Shown piece after piece: positions 43,696 through 52,545 of a stretch of DNA of 64,000 nt; positions within the stretch are counted from its first letter, which is position 1; each line of letters begins with the position of its first letter. The notes beneath the pieces are model-generated. The model was not told where the DNA came from and ran no database searches. It was given only the letters and a program-made list of their open reading frames with translations. Origin of the DNA: Paenibacillus mesophilus (GTDB lineage Bacteria > Bacillota > Bacilli > Paenibacillales > NBRC-103111); NCBI RefSeq assembly GCF_005938385.1, contig NZ_VCRA01000011.1, positions 204,045 to 268,044 of the forward strand, given 5' to 3'. Position numbers and translations under genes: made by a program.

Positions 43696-43821
43696 TTGAT
43701 CTTAACCGGAATATTACTGTTGACGGGGGCGGTCATCGGGTTGCTGGCCGCTTCCGTGGCTCATCTCATGAACGATCGGCTCTTATTTGTTCATGTTCCA
43801 TTCTTTCTTGTGGTAATATGA
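43696..43821 (+). other. Small hydrophobic peptide or membrane-protein remnant (41 aa)
   Basis: A frame from TTG 43696 reads ILTGILLLTGAVIGLLAASV then AHLMNDRLLFVHVPFFLVVI, two hydrophobic stretches fit to cross a membrane. No ribosome site precedes it. It may be the remnant of a larger membrane protein. It ends 60 bases before the AraC gene. Confidence 0.3.
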
Positions 43822-43880
43822 GGTTGTTCATAGAGCAGTGTCACAATTCTATGACCGATTTCACCAAAGGTGGAAAGTGA

Positions 43881-44723
43881 ATGAGCCAAACTTACTCTTT
43901 GATCGATGTATTCAGTTATCGGAATGAAAGCTTCCTGTCCTCTTTTTTTCATACCCATTCCGAATATGAAATCTTATATGTACACGCTGGTCAATGTCGT
44001 TACTTGTTAGGGGAAACCATTCTTGATCTGGCGGCTGGCGATATGATCGTGATGAACGGGATCAGCTCCCACGGACCTTTAATGGACAGGCAAATGAAAT
44101 GTGTCCGCACGATGGTTCGCTTTGACGAAACGGTTTTGAAGCCTCATTTAAACCAACCTGGACTTGTGGATTTGCTAAAACCTTTCCGGGATTTGCTTCA
44201 TTACCGATGCCGATTGTCGGATCGGACCCAAAATGAAGTGGAAATGGTCTTTTCGCAAATGCACCGCTATTATAACCGACCAACCACTATCGAATTCAAC
44301 CGGCTAAGGGCCTCGTTCATCGATCTGCTGCTTATTATTTATGAGCATAGCGAAGAACTGATGCGACAAAGAATCGCTGTTCCGGTAGAGAAGGAGCAGG
44401 TCGTCCGGAAGCTGCTGAATTACATCGAGCTCCATTACGCCAACGACCTGACACTTGACGAGCTGTCGGCCTATGTTCATTTAAGTAAGTATTACATGGT
44501 GAAGCTATTCAAGGAATTGACCGGTACAACTGTCTTTGAGCATTTGAATAAACGCAGAATCAATCAGGCGAAGCTGCTGTTCCTGGTCGACTACAAAATG
44601 TCGGTTACGGATGCTTGCTATGAGGTCGGCTTCAAACAGCCCACTCATTTCTCTCGCAATTTCAAGAAGATGGTCGGAATGACTCCCGAGCAGTTCAAGA
44701 AGTTGTGCCAAGAGCGCAACTAG
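43881..44723 (+). CDS. AraC-family transcriptional regulator with cupin sensor domain
   Basis: A 280-residue regulator. The N-terminal cupin has HTHSEYEILYVHAGQCRYLL and LAAGDMIVMNGISSHGP, with the His pair that often binds the sugar or a metal. The C-terminal about 100 residues form an AraC/HTH_18 domain (LTLDELSAYVHLSKYYMVKL; DACYEVGFKQPTHFSRNFKK). The ATG follows AAAGGTGGAAAGTGA. It lies 157 bases upstream of the beta-helix gene in the same direction and is the natural candidate to control that gene and the lipoprotein after it (module 4). Confidence 0.92.
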   Translation: MSQTYSLIDVFSYRNESFLSSFFHTHSEYEILYVHAGQCRYLLGETILDLAAGDMIVMNGISSHGPLMDRQMKCVRTMVRFDETVLKPHLNQPGLVDLLKPFRDLLHYRCRLSDRTQNEVEMVFSQMHRYYNRPTTIEFNRLRASFIDLLLIIYEHSEELMRQRIAVPVEKEQVVRKLLNYIELHYANDLTLDELSAYVHLSKYYMVKLFKELTGTTVFEHLNKRRINQAKLLFLVDYKMSVTDACYEVGFKQPTHFSRNFKKMVGMTPEQFKKLCQERN

Positions 44724-44793
44724 AGATATATAAGGCGATTTTATCACCAAGCAACGATGTGAGAACAAGCAGCGGCTTATGCTATCTTTATAT

Positions 44794-44809
44794 TCGGAAG
44801 CGCTTACCA
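44794..44809. promoter_or_regulatory. Candidate catabolite-responsive element (CcpA site)
   Basis: TCGGAAGCGCTTACCA matches the cre core AANCGNTNNC, with end mismatches to TG...CA. It lies 75 bases upstream of the beta-helix start at 44881, directly after a TATATT -10-like hexamer, where CcpA would block transcription when glucose is present. Confidence 0.45.
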
Positions 44810-44880
44810 AACAATAAATTCGGTAAACAGTCGCGGTGGTCATCGTGGTCTACTACCGGATTGGCAAAGGGGGAACGCGT

Positions 44881-47019
44881 ATGAATCATGAAGGAAGCAA
44901 GCCGTTTTTGCATGCCGAAGAACGGAACGGGGAACGGGAAGCCGGGACAGGAAACAAAGTCAGCCGCAGAGAGATGCTGACGGCAATAGGCGCGGGCGGG
45001 ATGGTTCTGATGGCCGGAGGATTATGGAACGGGAGCATGGCGTCGGCCGCGAATGAGCTTTCGGTCCGGAATTCGGTCTATGGTGGCGGGAGCTGTCCCG
45101 ATGGGATCGGCTCGAATTGCGTGACGTACAAGTATGACGACAATCAGCAGGAGCGGACTGTGCGGGACAAGCTGCGGGAACAAGTTAGCGTAAAAGATTT
45201 CGGTGCCGTAGGAGATGGGGTTACGGATGACTCGGCTGCCTTTCAGGCAGCAATTGACGCCTTATCGTTAAATGGAGGAGGACGATTGCTCATACCGGAA
45301 GGGACCTACGCGTTCCCCGCTGTCAGCCCTTCGATTCAAGCGCCCAAGCGTACTCTCATCACTTCGAATCATATCCATATCGAAGGAATCGGATTGCCGA
45401 CGATTCATATGACCGGCATTACGAAGTCGTATATCGATTCGATTAACGATCTCAATTCATCGGGTAGAGACGTGTTTGCCGTATTCAGCTTTATGGGGGT
45501 GTCGAACTGTTCGGTTCGCGGCATCCGCTTCACGGGTGAATGGGATGGCAGCGGCACGTTCCGCTATCAGTCGCCGCGAGCTAAAGCGGTTGGGTTTACG
45601 GGCTGCACGGACTGCGTAGCTGAACAATTGTACGGTTCCCATTTATTGGGCAACTTGGTCAATGCAACTCCGGCGAACTCTGCTCATAACGGGTTCTATA
45701 AAGTATGCAGCGGAATTCGGATTTCAAACTGCTATGCGGAATACTGTCTGGAAAACGGATTCAATTATATGGGCGACACCTACAATAGCGCCATTACCGA
45801 TTCGACAGCCAAATATTGCGGCTCAGCCGGTTTTGAAGGAGCTACCGTCAATCTGACCATTACGGGTAATCTGTTCGCGAATAATAAGTATGCCGGGCTG
45901 TCTATCTCGGGCAAACATGTGGTGGCTTCTTCCAATATATGCACGGGAAACGGCGACGGTGGAGTTCCGACAAGCTCGACAATGGGCAATGGCATTTCGA
46001 TTACTTATTTTGGAAATCTGCCTACCGGAGACATTGTTCTTGCCAACAATATCGTTAAGGATAATGGAGGCTTTGGCATTTATGTGTATCCCGGCGTCGC
46101 CAAAGTAATGATTGACGGCAACATCCTTTCCAACAACAGCCAAGGCAATACGTACAAAACGGGCATAAATCTTGTCGGAAGCGCAACGAGCCGCATTAGC
46201 GACATAGAGATTACTAACAACCAACTGCGGGACGATGTAGGCAATACAACCTATTTTATTAATATCAGCTATGCCTATCTAGTAAAAGTATCGAACAATC
46301 GCTGCGTGATGACGGGGAACAGTATGGCTTATGCCCAGGGGACGGCATCGGACTGCGTGTTCTACGGCAACCGCTCGAATCGGGCGATTATTGTGTCTCC
46401 GAGTGCGGTGGACTGCTATCAATACGACAATTTCGGAATCAACCCGAAGAGGCTTGCGCAGTCGACGGCACCTTCGACCGGTACTTGGCATGTAGGGGAT
46501 TATGTGCAGAACGCTGTCCTGTCGGGTACAAATGCACCGATCGGCTGGGTGTGCGCGGCCGCAGGAACGTTCACGCCTAGTACAGCTTGGACCGCTAACC
46601 AATCGTATTCGGCAGGTGTTTACACGAATGCCAATTCCAAAGTATATCGAGCCGTAAAAAGCGGTATTTCCGGTACGACATCGCCGAGTCACAGCAGCGG
46701 TATCGCCGCTGGCGGAACGGTACTATGGGAATTTATATCCGTCTACAGCACCCCCGTATTCAAACCATATGGGCTGCTCCATGAGGTCAAGACCGGCAAA
46801 GTGGTTTACAGTGGGGATGGGTTGACGTCGATCTATCAAATTCCGCACGGACTTTCGACGGTTCCGTCCTGCTATCAGGTCACACCCGCTTCCGCCGATT
46901 CCGGAACCGCAGGTATCGCTTATGTAGAAGCCGATGCTGTGTATTTGAATGTTCATTTCTCGTCCGCCCCGACGGCAGGGGGAACTAATGTATCGCTTGT
47001 ATGGAGCGCCGAATGTTGA
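44881..47019 (+). CDS. Tat-exported pectate-lyase-superfamily beta-helix protein
   Basis: A 712-residue exported protein. A long n-region precedes the twin-arginine signal SRREMLTAIGAGGMVLMAGG (Arg-Arg at 29-30). After the signal comes LSVRNSVYGGGSC, the motif shared with two other proteins here. VSVKDFGAVGDGVTDDSAAF at about residues 100-120 is the pectate-lyase-3 superfamily start, and ALSLNGGGRLLIPEGTYAF the next turn. The beta-helix carries regular ISNCYAEYCLENGFNYMGD and ITNNQLRDD repeats. Near residue 575 is a small module (TAWTANQSYSAGVYTNANSK) like carbohydrate-binding or phage tail modules, then a closing beta domain. ATG 44881 follows AAGGGGGAACGCGT. It is the first structural gene of module 4 and is followed 33 bases later by the lipoprotein gene. 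Confidence 0.83.
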   Translation: MNHEGSKPFLHAEERNGEREAGTGNKVSRREMLTAIGAGGMVLMAGGLWNGSMASAANELSVRNSVYGGGSCPDGIGSNCVTYKYDDNQQERTVRDKLREQVSVKDFGAVGDGVTDDSAAFQAAIDALSLNGGGRLLIPEGTYAFPAVSPSIQAPKRTLITSNHIHIEGIGLPTIHMTGITKSYIDSINDLNSSGRDVFAVFSFMGVSNCSVRGIRFTGEWDGSGTFRYQSPRAKAVGFTGCTDCVAEQLYGSHLLGNLVNATPANSAHNGFYKVCSGIRISNCYAEYCLENGFNYMGDTYNSAITDSTAKYCGSAGFEGATVNLTITGNLFANNKYAGLSISGKHVVASSNICTGNGDGGVPTSSTMGNGISITYFGNLPTGDIVLANNIVKDNGGFGIYVYPGVAKVMIDGNILSNNSQGNTYKTGINLVGSATSRISDIEITNNQLRDDVGNTTYFINISYAYLVKVSNNRCVMTGNSMAYAQGTASDCVFYGNRSNRAIIVSPSAVDCYQYDNFGINPKRLAQSTAPSTGTWHVGDYVQNAVLSGTNAPIGWVCAAAGTFTPSTAWTANQSYSAGVYTNANSKVYRAVKSGISGTTSPSHSSGIAAGGTVLWEFISVYSTPVFKPYGLLHEVKTGKVVYSGDGLTSIYQIPHGLSTVPSCYQVTPASADSGTAGIAYVEADAVYLNVHFSSAPTAGGTNVSLVWSAEC

Positions 47020-47052
47020 ATCGGGAATCAGATAATACAAGGGGGAATCGCC

Positions 47053-48369
47053 ATGATCGTCGGTAAAATGATAAAAAGCGCAATGGTGCTCGCAGCCTTG
47101 AGCAGCGCCGTTGCCTGCGGACAGCAAAACAGCGATGGGGGAACGGCCGCGCAACCCGTGACAAAGCCGTCGGAAAAAAAAGAGCCCGTGACGTTGGCCT
47201 TTTATTGGCCTTTCGGTGTGGAAGAAACGTTTATGAAAGATTATGGGGAACAGATTCGGAAAAAATTTCCTAACGTCACCGTCAAGTTCATTCCCTATAA
47301 AGATGCCAAACAAATCGATGACCTAGTTGCAACTGGGGAGCAATTGGACATTATGGGAATCTCGATCGGCTCCATGGATGCTTATATGCTGAGACTTGGG
47401 CTGCAGAGCGATATTACGCCATATATTACGAAGTACAAGACCGATCTGAACAAATACGAGCCGACCAGCATCGAAATGTTAAAGCAAATCGGCAACGGCC
47501 AAATATACGGTTTGCCCATATTCGATTCGCCTTCCGCTGTATACTACAACAAAGATATTTTCGATAAGTTCGGCGTTGCCTATCCGAAAGACGGGATGAC
47601 GTGGGATACGATGTACGAGTTGGCGAGGAAGCTTACGGTTAAAGACGGCGGGACGCAGTATTACGGTGCGTTAATTTCCGCTTCCCACTTGGCGCTGCGC
47701 AATCCGCAGTCGTTGACTATGATCGATCCGGTCAAAAATAAAGCGGTATTGGCAACAGACGGCTGGAAAAGCTTCCTGGACAATGTGACACGGTTTTACC
47801 AGTTGCCGGGTATGGATTGGGATAAAGCGAAGCTCCAAATAGCGAATCAAGGCAATATGTTCCTAAAGGACCGGACCGTCGCCATGTGGCTGCCGGTAAG
47901 CGCCACGTATACGGAAAAGGAATTGGCAGGCATGAACTGGGATCTCGCGACTTTCCCTACCGACGCGAAAAACCCCGGGGTCAGTCCTCAGGCGTATCCG
48001 TTCTATATGTTTGTATCGCAAACGAGCAAAAACAAGGAACCGGCTTATGAAGTGATTTCTTACTTGGCCTCCGAGGAATTTCAGCTCGAAAAATCAAAAA
48101 AAGGCCAATTTGTCAGTTTGTTGAAAAGCAAAGAAATACGACAGGTTTTCGCTCAAGATTCTGCGCTCTATAGAGGCAAAAACGCGAAGGCGTTACTGGC
48201 GGAGAAGAACGCTCCCCCGATGCAAGTTTCGAAATACAATGCGAGCGCGGGGGGCCAACTGTTCAATGCCTTTATTTCGGTCGTTACGGGAGTGCAGGAT
48301 GCGAATACGGCGCTCCGGACCGCTGAGGAGACGGTGAACAAAACCATTGAGGCCGACAGTAAAAAGTAG
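47053..48369 (+). CDS. Extracellular solute-binding lipoprotein, no permease beside it
   Basis: A 438-residue lipoprotein with lipobox SSAVACG (Cys at about residue 23). The body carries FPNVTVKFIPYKDAKQIDDL, AVYYNKDIFDKFGVAYPKDG and the C-terminal NTALRTAEETVNKTIEAD, close to the lipoproteins at 12.2 and 37.2 kb. The ATG follows AAGGGGGAATCGCC. It is in one operon with the beta-helix protein and ends in a terminator, so module 4 has no permease of its own. The likely role is capture of the fragment that the beta-helix protein releases or recognises. Confidence 0.9.
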   Translation: MIVGKMIKSAMVLAALSSAVACGQQNSDGGTAAQPVTKPSEKKEPVTLAFYWPFGVEETFMKDYGEQIRKKFPNVTVKFIPYKDAKQIDDLVATGEQLDIMGISIGSMDAYMLRLGLQSDITPYITKYKTDLNKYEPTSIEMLKQIGNGQIYGLPIFDSPSAVYYNKDIFDKFGVAYPKDGMTWDTMYELARKLTVKDGGTQYYGALISASHLALRNPQSLTMIDPVKNKAVLATDGWKSFLDNVTRFYQLPGMDWDKAKLQIANQGNMFLKDRTVAMWLPVSATYTEKELAGMNWDLATFPTDAKNPGVSPQAYPFYMFVSQTSKNKEPAYEVISYLASEEFQLEKSKKGQFVSLLKSKEIRQVFAQDSALYRGKNAKALLAEKNAPPMQVSKYNASAGGQLFNAFISVVTGVQDANTALRTAEETVNKTIEADSKK

Positions 48370-48426
48370 GTTAACGGTCGAGGAAAAGAGCGCAGCCCGC
48401 CGACAGGGTCGACAAAATACGCACAA

Positions 48427-48470
48427 CAAAGAGGCTGCTTCGTCGCGGGACGGGCGGCCTCTTTGCATCA
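48427..48470 (+). terminator. Terminator of module 4
   Basis: Stem CAAAGAGGC / GCCTCTTTG with a 21-base loop. No long T-run follows, so efficiency is uncertain. The following 48471-48868 contains nothing I recognise. Confidence 0.55.
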
Positions 48471-48868
48471 GGTCAAGGACATCGACAAGCGCATCAACGG
48501 GTTACTTTCAGGTCTCGAAAGATTCTTTCCGCTATTGCTGAAATGAGAAACAAGGGCAGTGACTCCCGCGGTATCGGAGCCAAGCGTATAAACATCGCAG
48601 AGCGTCATGCCAGGTTGTTTGTAAATTCAGCTATGACAATGGCTGACTTCGTTTTAGCTGTGGGAGATCGAAGTTCTGGATGATCTCACAATCTTGAAAT
48701 AATCCCAGACGGCATCTGAAATCGACTCAGTCCTTTCTGGGTTATTTTGTATGCTATATAGGTTAAATAGGGAAACTATGAGTCCTTGAACTGTCAGGGA
48801 CTATGCCAAACAGGAACACCCGGCTGTAATTCGTGATTTGATAAACCAAAAAAAGAGAGTGATACTGT

Positions 48869-49279
48869 ATGGAATGGATTCAACTGGAGTTTTTCGCGGG
48901 CTATCCGTTCGGGTATTACAAATTGCGTTATGAGCTGGATGGCACGGTCAAATACACCTGCGACGGAGAAGACATACCTTTCGCCTTGCCGAATGGCCAT
49001 TTCTGGTTGGCCTCAAAGCGCGTTTACCAAAACCTTACGAAGCTGATTCTCGCCCGCCCATGGGAGCTTGAGATTGACCCACGTATTGAGCCAAATCATA
49101 TCTGCGATGGATGGACGGATACGCTCACTTGGTCGATCGATGGGATTACGGAAGAACAGTCGTTTGTGGTTGGTCAGGGTCCGGCGAGCCTGCTCAAAGT
49201 GATGGAACGGATCCGGCGCCTTGCAATGGATGAGGAGAGAAATCTCCCCTTTTCCTTTCTCCCTATTCCGCATTCGTAA
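48869..49279 (+). CDS. Hypothetical protein (136 aa)
   Basis: A 136-residue cytosolic-looking protein beginning MEWIQLEFFAGYPFGYYKLR. It is rich in Trp, Tyr and acidic residues and lacks a signal peptide or membrane helix. The start follows AAAAAAAGAGAGTGATACTGT, a modest ribosome site. I recognise no family or catalytic motif. The alternation of short hydrophobic and charged strands in the first 100 residues and a final helix (GPASLLKVMERIRRLAMDEE) suggest a small alpha/beta domain. It is monocistronic and lies between module 4 and an insertion-sequence remnant, so its role is unclear. Confidence 0.55.
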   Translation: MEWIQLEFFAGYPFGYYKLRYELDGTVKYTCDGEDIPFALPNGHFWLASKRVYQNLTKLILARPWELEIDPRIEPNHICDGWTDTLTWSIDGITEEQSFVVGQGPASLLKVMERIRRLAMDEERNLPFSFLPIPHS

Positions 49280-49510
49280 ATCAATGAAAAACAGAGATCG
49301 TCCTATAACCGTCCTAGCGTCTTCATAGGAAAAATCGCTCGATACGGGATTGGATTTGATAAATTCTGATTCTTGAATCAAAATGAGATCAAGAGAGGGG
49401 CGATTGACGACCACGACAACAACATAATAATAAAAAAAACTGGAATTGTCGGACGACAAGAACATAGACCGATTCAAATCCGCATAACTTGTGGGTTTTT
49501 GATTTTAATC

Positions 49511-49584
49511 GGACAAGTTCTTGTCGCGGACGAACGACAAGAACTTGTCCCTTTTGTTGACGTGCGACAAGAACTTGACCCTTT
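49511..49584. repeat. Perfect palindrome plus tandem copy of a GACAAG motif
   Basis: GGACAAGTTCTTGTCG (49511-49526) and CGACAAGAACTTGTCC (49535-49550) are a perfect 16-bp inverted repeat with an 8-base loop, followed by CTTTTG. Each arm is itself nearly palindromic. The right arm is copied 30 bases on as CGACAAGAACTTGACCCTTT (49565-49584), and another CGACAAGAAC lies at 49454-49463. Confidence 0.85.
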
Positions 49585-49724
49585 TGCCGAAGTAAGGTGG
49601 AGACGTTCAGCTACCCTGAAATTCATAAGCACTGAATACTCAAAAATGGCAGTACGAAACTAAGTGCGGCTGATGTGTTTTTTAAAAAGCTGCGCCTTCT
49701 TTCTATTTAGGGTGGATGGAGATC

Positions 49725-49907
49725 TCATGAAGCCGCGGGGTTGGATATTGCAACGATAAAGCCTAGGTTCTCAAGCCTAAGCACAGATTGCTTAACGATC
49801 ATTTCTTGCTGCCTCGTCTCAAAATAATTGGCACCCAGATCACGGTAATCTTCACCACGAGTTAATAGATAATAAGTGATTGTCATCATGGAGTGGGCAA
49901 CTAAACG
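49725..49907 (-). mobile_element. C-terminal remnant of an IS110-family transposase
   Basis: On the minus strand this frame reads VAHSMMTITYYLLTRGEDYR then DLGANYFETRQQE and RLENLGFIVAISNP before TGA. This resembles the closing segment of IS110/IS116/IS902 transposases. Everything upstream is missing, so the element is dead. No terminal repeats can be set. Confidence 0.6.
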
Positions 49908-50075
49908 TCAGAAACCTCAATTTCGTTACTATTCATATCTTTCGTTCTATAGCCTGCTGCCCAATGATGTACGGATGATATGCCGGGAGTCGAAGCATGG
50001 GCGGCTTAAAACTACCTGATTTTATATGTGTAAACAGAGCAGGCGTGAGATATGGTATATAATGATGGCTGCATC

Positions 50076-50106
50076 AAGGACTCGATCATTTCGATCGGGT
50101 CCTTTG
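50076..50106 (+). terminator. Intrinsic terminator in a gene-free stretch
   Basis: Stem AAGGACTCGATC / GATCGGGTCCTT with loop ATTTC, followed by TGTTTGTG. The gene it served seems to be gone. The stretch 50107-50420 holds no supported gene. Confidence 0.6.
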
Positions 50107-50420
50107 TTTGTGTAAACTGGCAAAACGTGAATCCATTAGTTGTACCAAAGAACAACAATTGCGAGAAAACGAAACGCAGCCGCGCGGGTTTGTGGGCTTC
50201 GATAGCTGCATCCACTGGGCTCGATATGGTTTGGAAGGGAACATATCAGTAACATCGGCTATAATATATGGAAAAAACATGGTTCTAACATTCAAACGAT
50301 CCATTCTCGGTTATTGCAGAGGCAGTAGTATGGGTTCTCGGCTTCCATAGACTCGGAGAGACGGCAGCATCAATGAAACTAGTAACTTAATTTCCGTGGA
50401 TGAAAGGGGAAACAGGAATG

Positions 50421-50589
50421 CAGATAGTGCTGATCGAGAAAAATTAGTAAAACTTATTCAGATGAAGTTGTACATGATTTAATTTCATACATTCGCCATC
50501 AAATTAATCGGGAGATGAGGCTTGCCGATGCCTCTAAAGTGGCGAATATGAGCAGGAAGCTAGTTTACCCAGTGAATATCGGCAACTGA
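50421..50589 (+). pseudogene. Remnant of a YesN-type response regulator C terminus
   Basis: The frame reads RKISKTYSDEVVHDLISYIR then HQINREMRLADASKVANMSR and closes with NIGN before TGA. It aligns with RKLSNTYSEEVVQ...FIRHHFNQEMRLAEVAKVANMSR of the intact regulator at 61.1 kb. After NMSR about 190 bases are deleted. The end (CCCAGTGAATATCGGCAACTG, then AAGTGAGGTG) again matches the end of that gene (62507-62540). The receiver domain is gone. The histidine kinase gene starts 25 bases later, where a partner regulator is expected. Confidence 0.75.
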
Positions 50590-50613
50590 CAAAGTGAGGT
50601 GTCGTGAAACCAT

Positions 50614-52365
50614 ATGCATCCAGTCCTAGTGCAAATATCTCAAATTTGGACATACTTGTTTTACTCTTTGAAGAGCAGAGTCTTTGTTGTCCTCCTACTT
50701 TCCTCGCTTGTACCTCTGCTATTGATTGGTGGGACTTCCTATTACACAATCGCTTCCATGCTGGATAACAAAATTGTCAACAGTGTACAGAATCAGTTGA
50801 ATTACACTGCTTTTTCATTAGAAAAGGAACTCAAAAGTTTAAACCATGTTGCCATGCAATTGTCTTTCGAACAAGAAGTCGGCAAAGATCTGAGTCGATA
50901 TTTAGCCTCCGATTATTACGATAGATTCCAACTGGAGCAGGAGATAAAAAATTATATTTTTCTAATTACGTATACGAATCCGAACATAGGGCTTATCCAT
51001 TATTACTTCTCTGATACCAAACAATCGGTATTTACAGATACAGGTATTTCACTTGACCTTCACCCGGATGAACTGCCGAAGCTTTACAGTTTCGGCGGGA
51101 TTTCTTACCATGCCCTTCACCCTTCGATTGACATATTGTCCGATTCACTTGTCCTTTCTGTCGATCGCAGGATTTTTATTCCCGGATACGACAATTTGCA
51201 TATTTATGTGGAGACGAGCCCGAAATTACTATCTCAACTACTGGGCGATAATCAATCCGGAATGACAACAGCCTATCTAATGTCGGATACTCAGAACCGA
51301 ATCGTGTACAGTGAAAATGTGGTTGAGTTTACGTTCGGGTCCATACTCTCGCCTGAGAATTCAGGCTTGCCATTCCGTAAAACTCAGAACAGCTATCTAT
51401 TTTCAGAAAAGTCGAGCGAAGGTTGGGGATGGACCGCCGTTATTCCGAAGGTTGAATATGACAAGGAGAAAAACAGCTGGATTCGGCAATTCGCCCTAAT
51501 CGCAACTGTAACACTTATGGCGGCGCTAGGATTCGCATGGATGCTATGGAGAACCGTATACAAACCGCTTACGGGATTTAACAAAGAGATCCGGTTATTC
51601 CAGGTGGGAAGCTTACATTCTCCCTTGAATTATCCTAAGATCGCCGAATTCGATTATGTGCTTGATCGATTTGAAGAAATGAGGCAGCGGATCCGGCAGC
51701 TTCTGCTTGAAGTTGAACAGAACGAAAAAATGAAATCACGCTTAGAGGTAGAAAAGTTGCTGTTTCAGATCAATCCGCACTTTATTCATAATACGCTAGA
51801 TACGGTTCGTTGGTTGGCGCGATTAAATGGGCAGGAACAAATTGAGAGGCTCGTCTCACTACTTAACAAAGTGCTTTATTACAACATGGGCAAAGGTGGA
51901 ACGGCTACATTGGGGCGGGAAATCGCTTGCCTCAATGATTATGTAGCCTTACAGCAAATCCGGTATGATTTTAAATTTGAAGTCGATATACAGGCAGGGG
52001 ATGAACTGCTGAATGTACCGATCCCCCGATTTATTCTTCAACCCCTTGTGGAAAACTCGCTTTATCACGGAATAGGGGACAACGGATTGATTATAGTCAA
52101 AGCCGGGTTTCAAGGTGAGGATCGTATTCGAATCGAGGTGAAAGACAGCGGATTGGGAATGGACGTGGAGGAAATCAGGCGGGTACTCGATAGCAGCACA
52201 GAGGAAAGAAGAAAGACCGGAATGGGCATTGGTATCCATTATGTGAACAGGATCATTAAAGTGCAGTATGGAGACCGGGCAAGTCTTACTATAAGGAGCG
52301 AACCAGGCATTGGAACTTCAATCGTTTTGCTAATTCCGATCATTGATGAACCCGAGGGTGCATAA
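50614..52365 (+). CDS. YesM-type sensor histidine kinase
   Basis: A 583-residue membrane kinase with a first helix (FVVLLLSSLVPLLLIGGTSY), an extracellular sensor of about 240 residues, a second helix (FALIATVTLMAALGFAWML), and the His_kinase region with His389 in QINPHFIHNTLDTVRW. The ATPase boxes are VENSLYHG, KDSGLGMD and GMGIGIHYVNR. The ATG follows GTGAGGTGTCGTGAAACCAT. Its upstream neighbour is the remains of a response regulator, so its partner is now most likely the regulator at 61.1 kb, which closes the same gene cluster. The probable target is the ABC importer that follows. Confidence 0.92.
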   Translation: MHPVLVQISQIWTYLFYSLKSRVFVVLLLSSLVPLLLIGGTSYYTIASMLDNKIVNSVQNQLNYTAFSLEKELKSLNHVAMQLSFEQEVGKDLSRYLASDYYDRFQLEQEIKNYIFLITYTNPNIGLIHYYFSDTKQSVFTDTGISLDLHPDELPKLYSFGGISYHALHPSIDILSDSLVLSVDRRIFIPGYDNLHIYVETSPKLLSQLLGDNQSGMTTAYLMSDTQNRIVYSENVVEFTFGSILSPENSGLPFRKTQNSYLFSEKSSEGWGWTAVIPKVEYDKEKNSWIRQFALIATVTLMAALGFAWMLWRTVYKPLTGFNKEIRLFQVGSLHSPLNYPKIAEFDYVLDRFEEMRQRIRQLLLEVEQNEKMKSRLEVEKLLFQINPHFIHNTLDTVRWLARLNGQEQIERLVSLLNKVLYYNMGKGGTATLGREIACLNDYVALQQIRYDFKFEVDIQAGDELLNVPIPRFILQPLVENSLYHGIGDNGLIIVKAGFQGEDRIRIEVKDSGLGMDVEEIRRVLDSSTEERRKTGMGIGIHYVNRIIKVQYGDRASLTIRSEPGIGTSIVLLIPIIDEPEGA

Positions 52366-52545
52366 TTTTCCGCTAAAAGGTTAAGAATCATCCCCAAAAT
52401 AGGGAATAGCATTGAGAAACGTCGTACAATACTGGAACAATTTAAGGATAATACTGACCTCTCGAAGGGCTTCCGTGTTCTAGAATAGATATAGACTCTA
52501 GAAACGATGAACGGGGTCTACTCTAAATTATAAGGAGGGTGTCCA

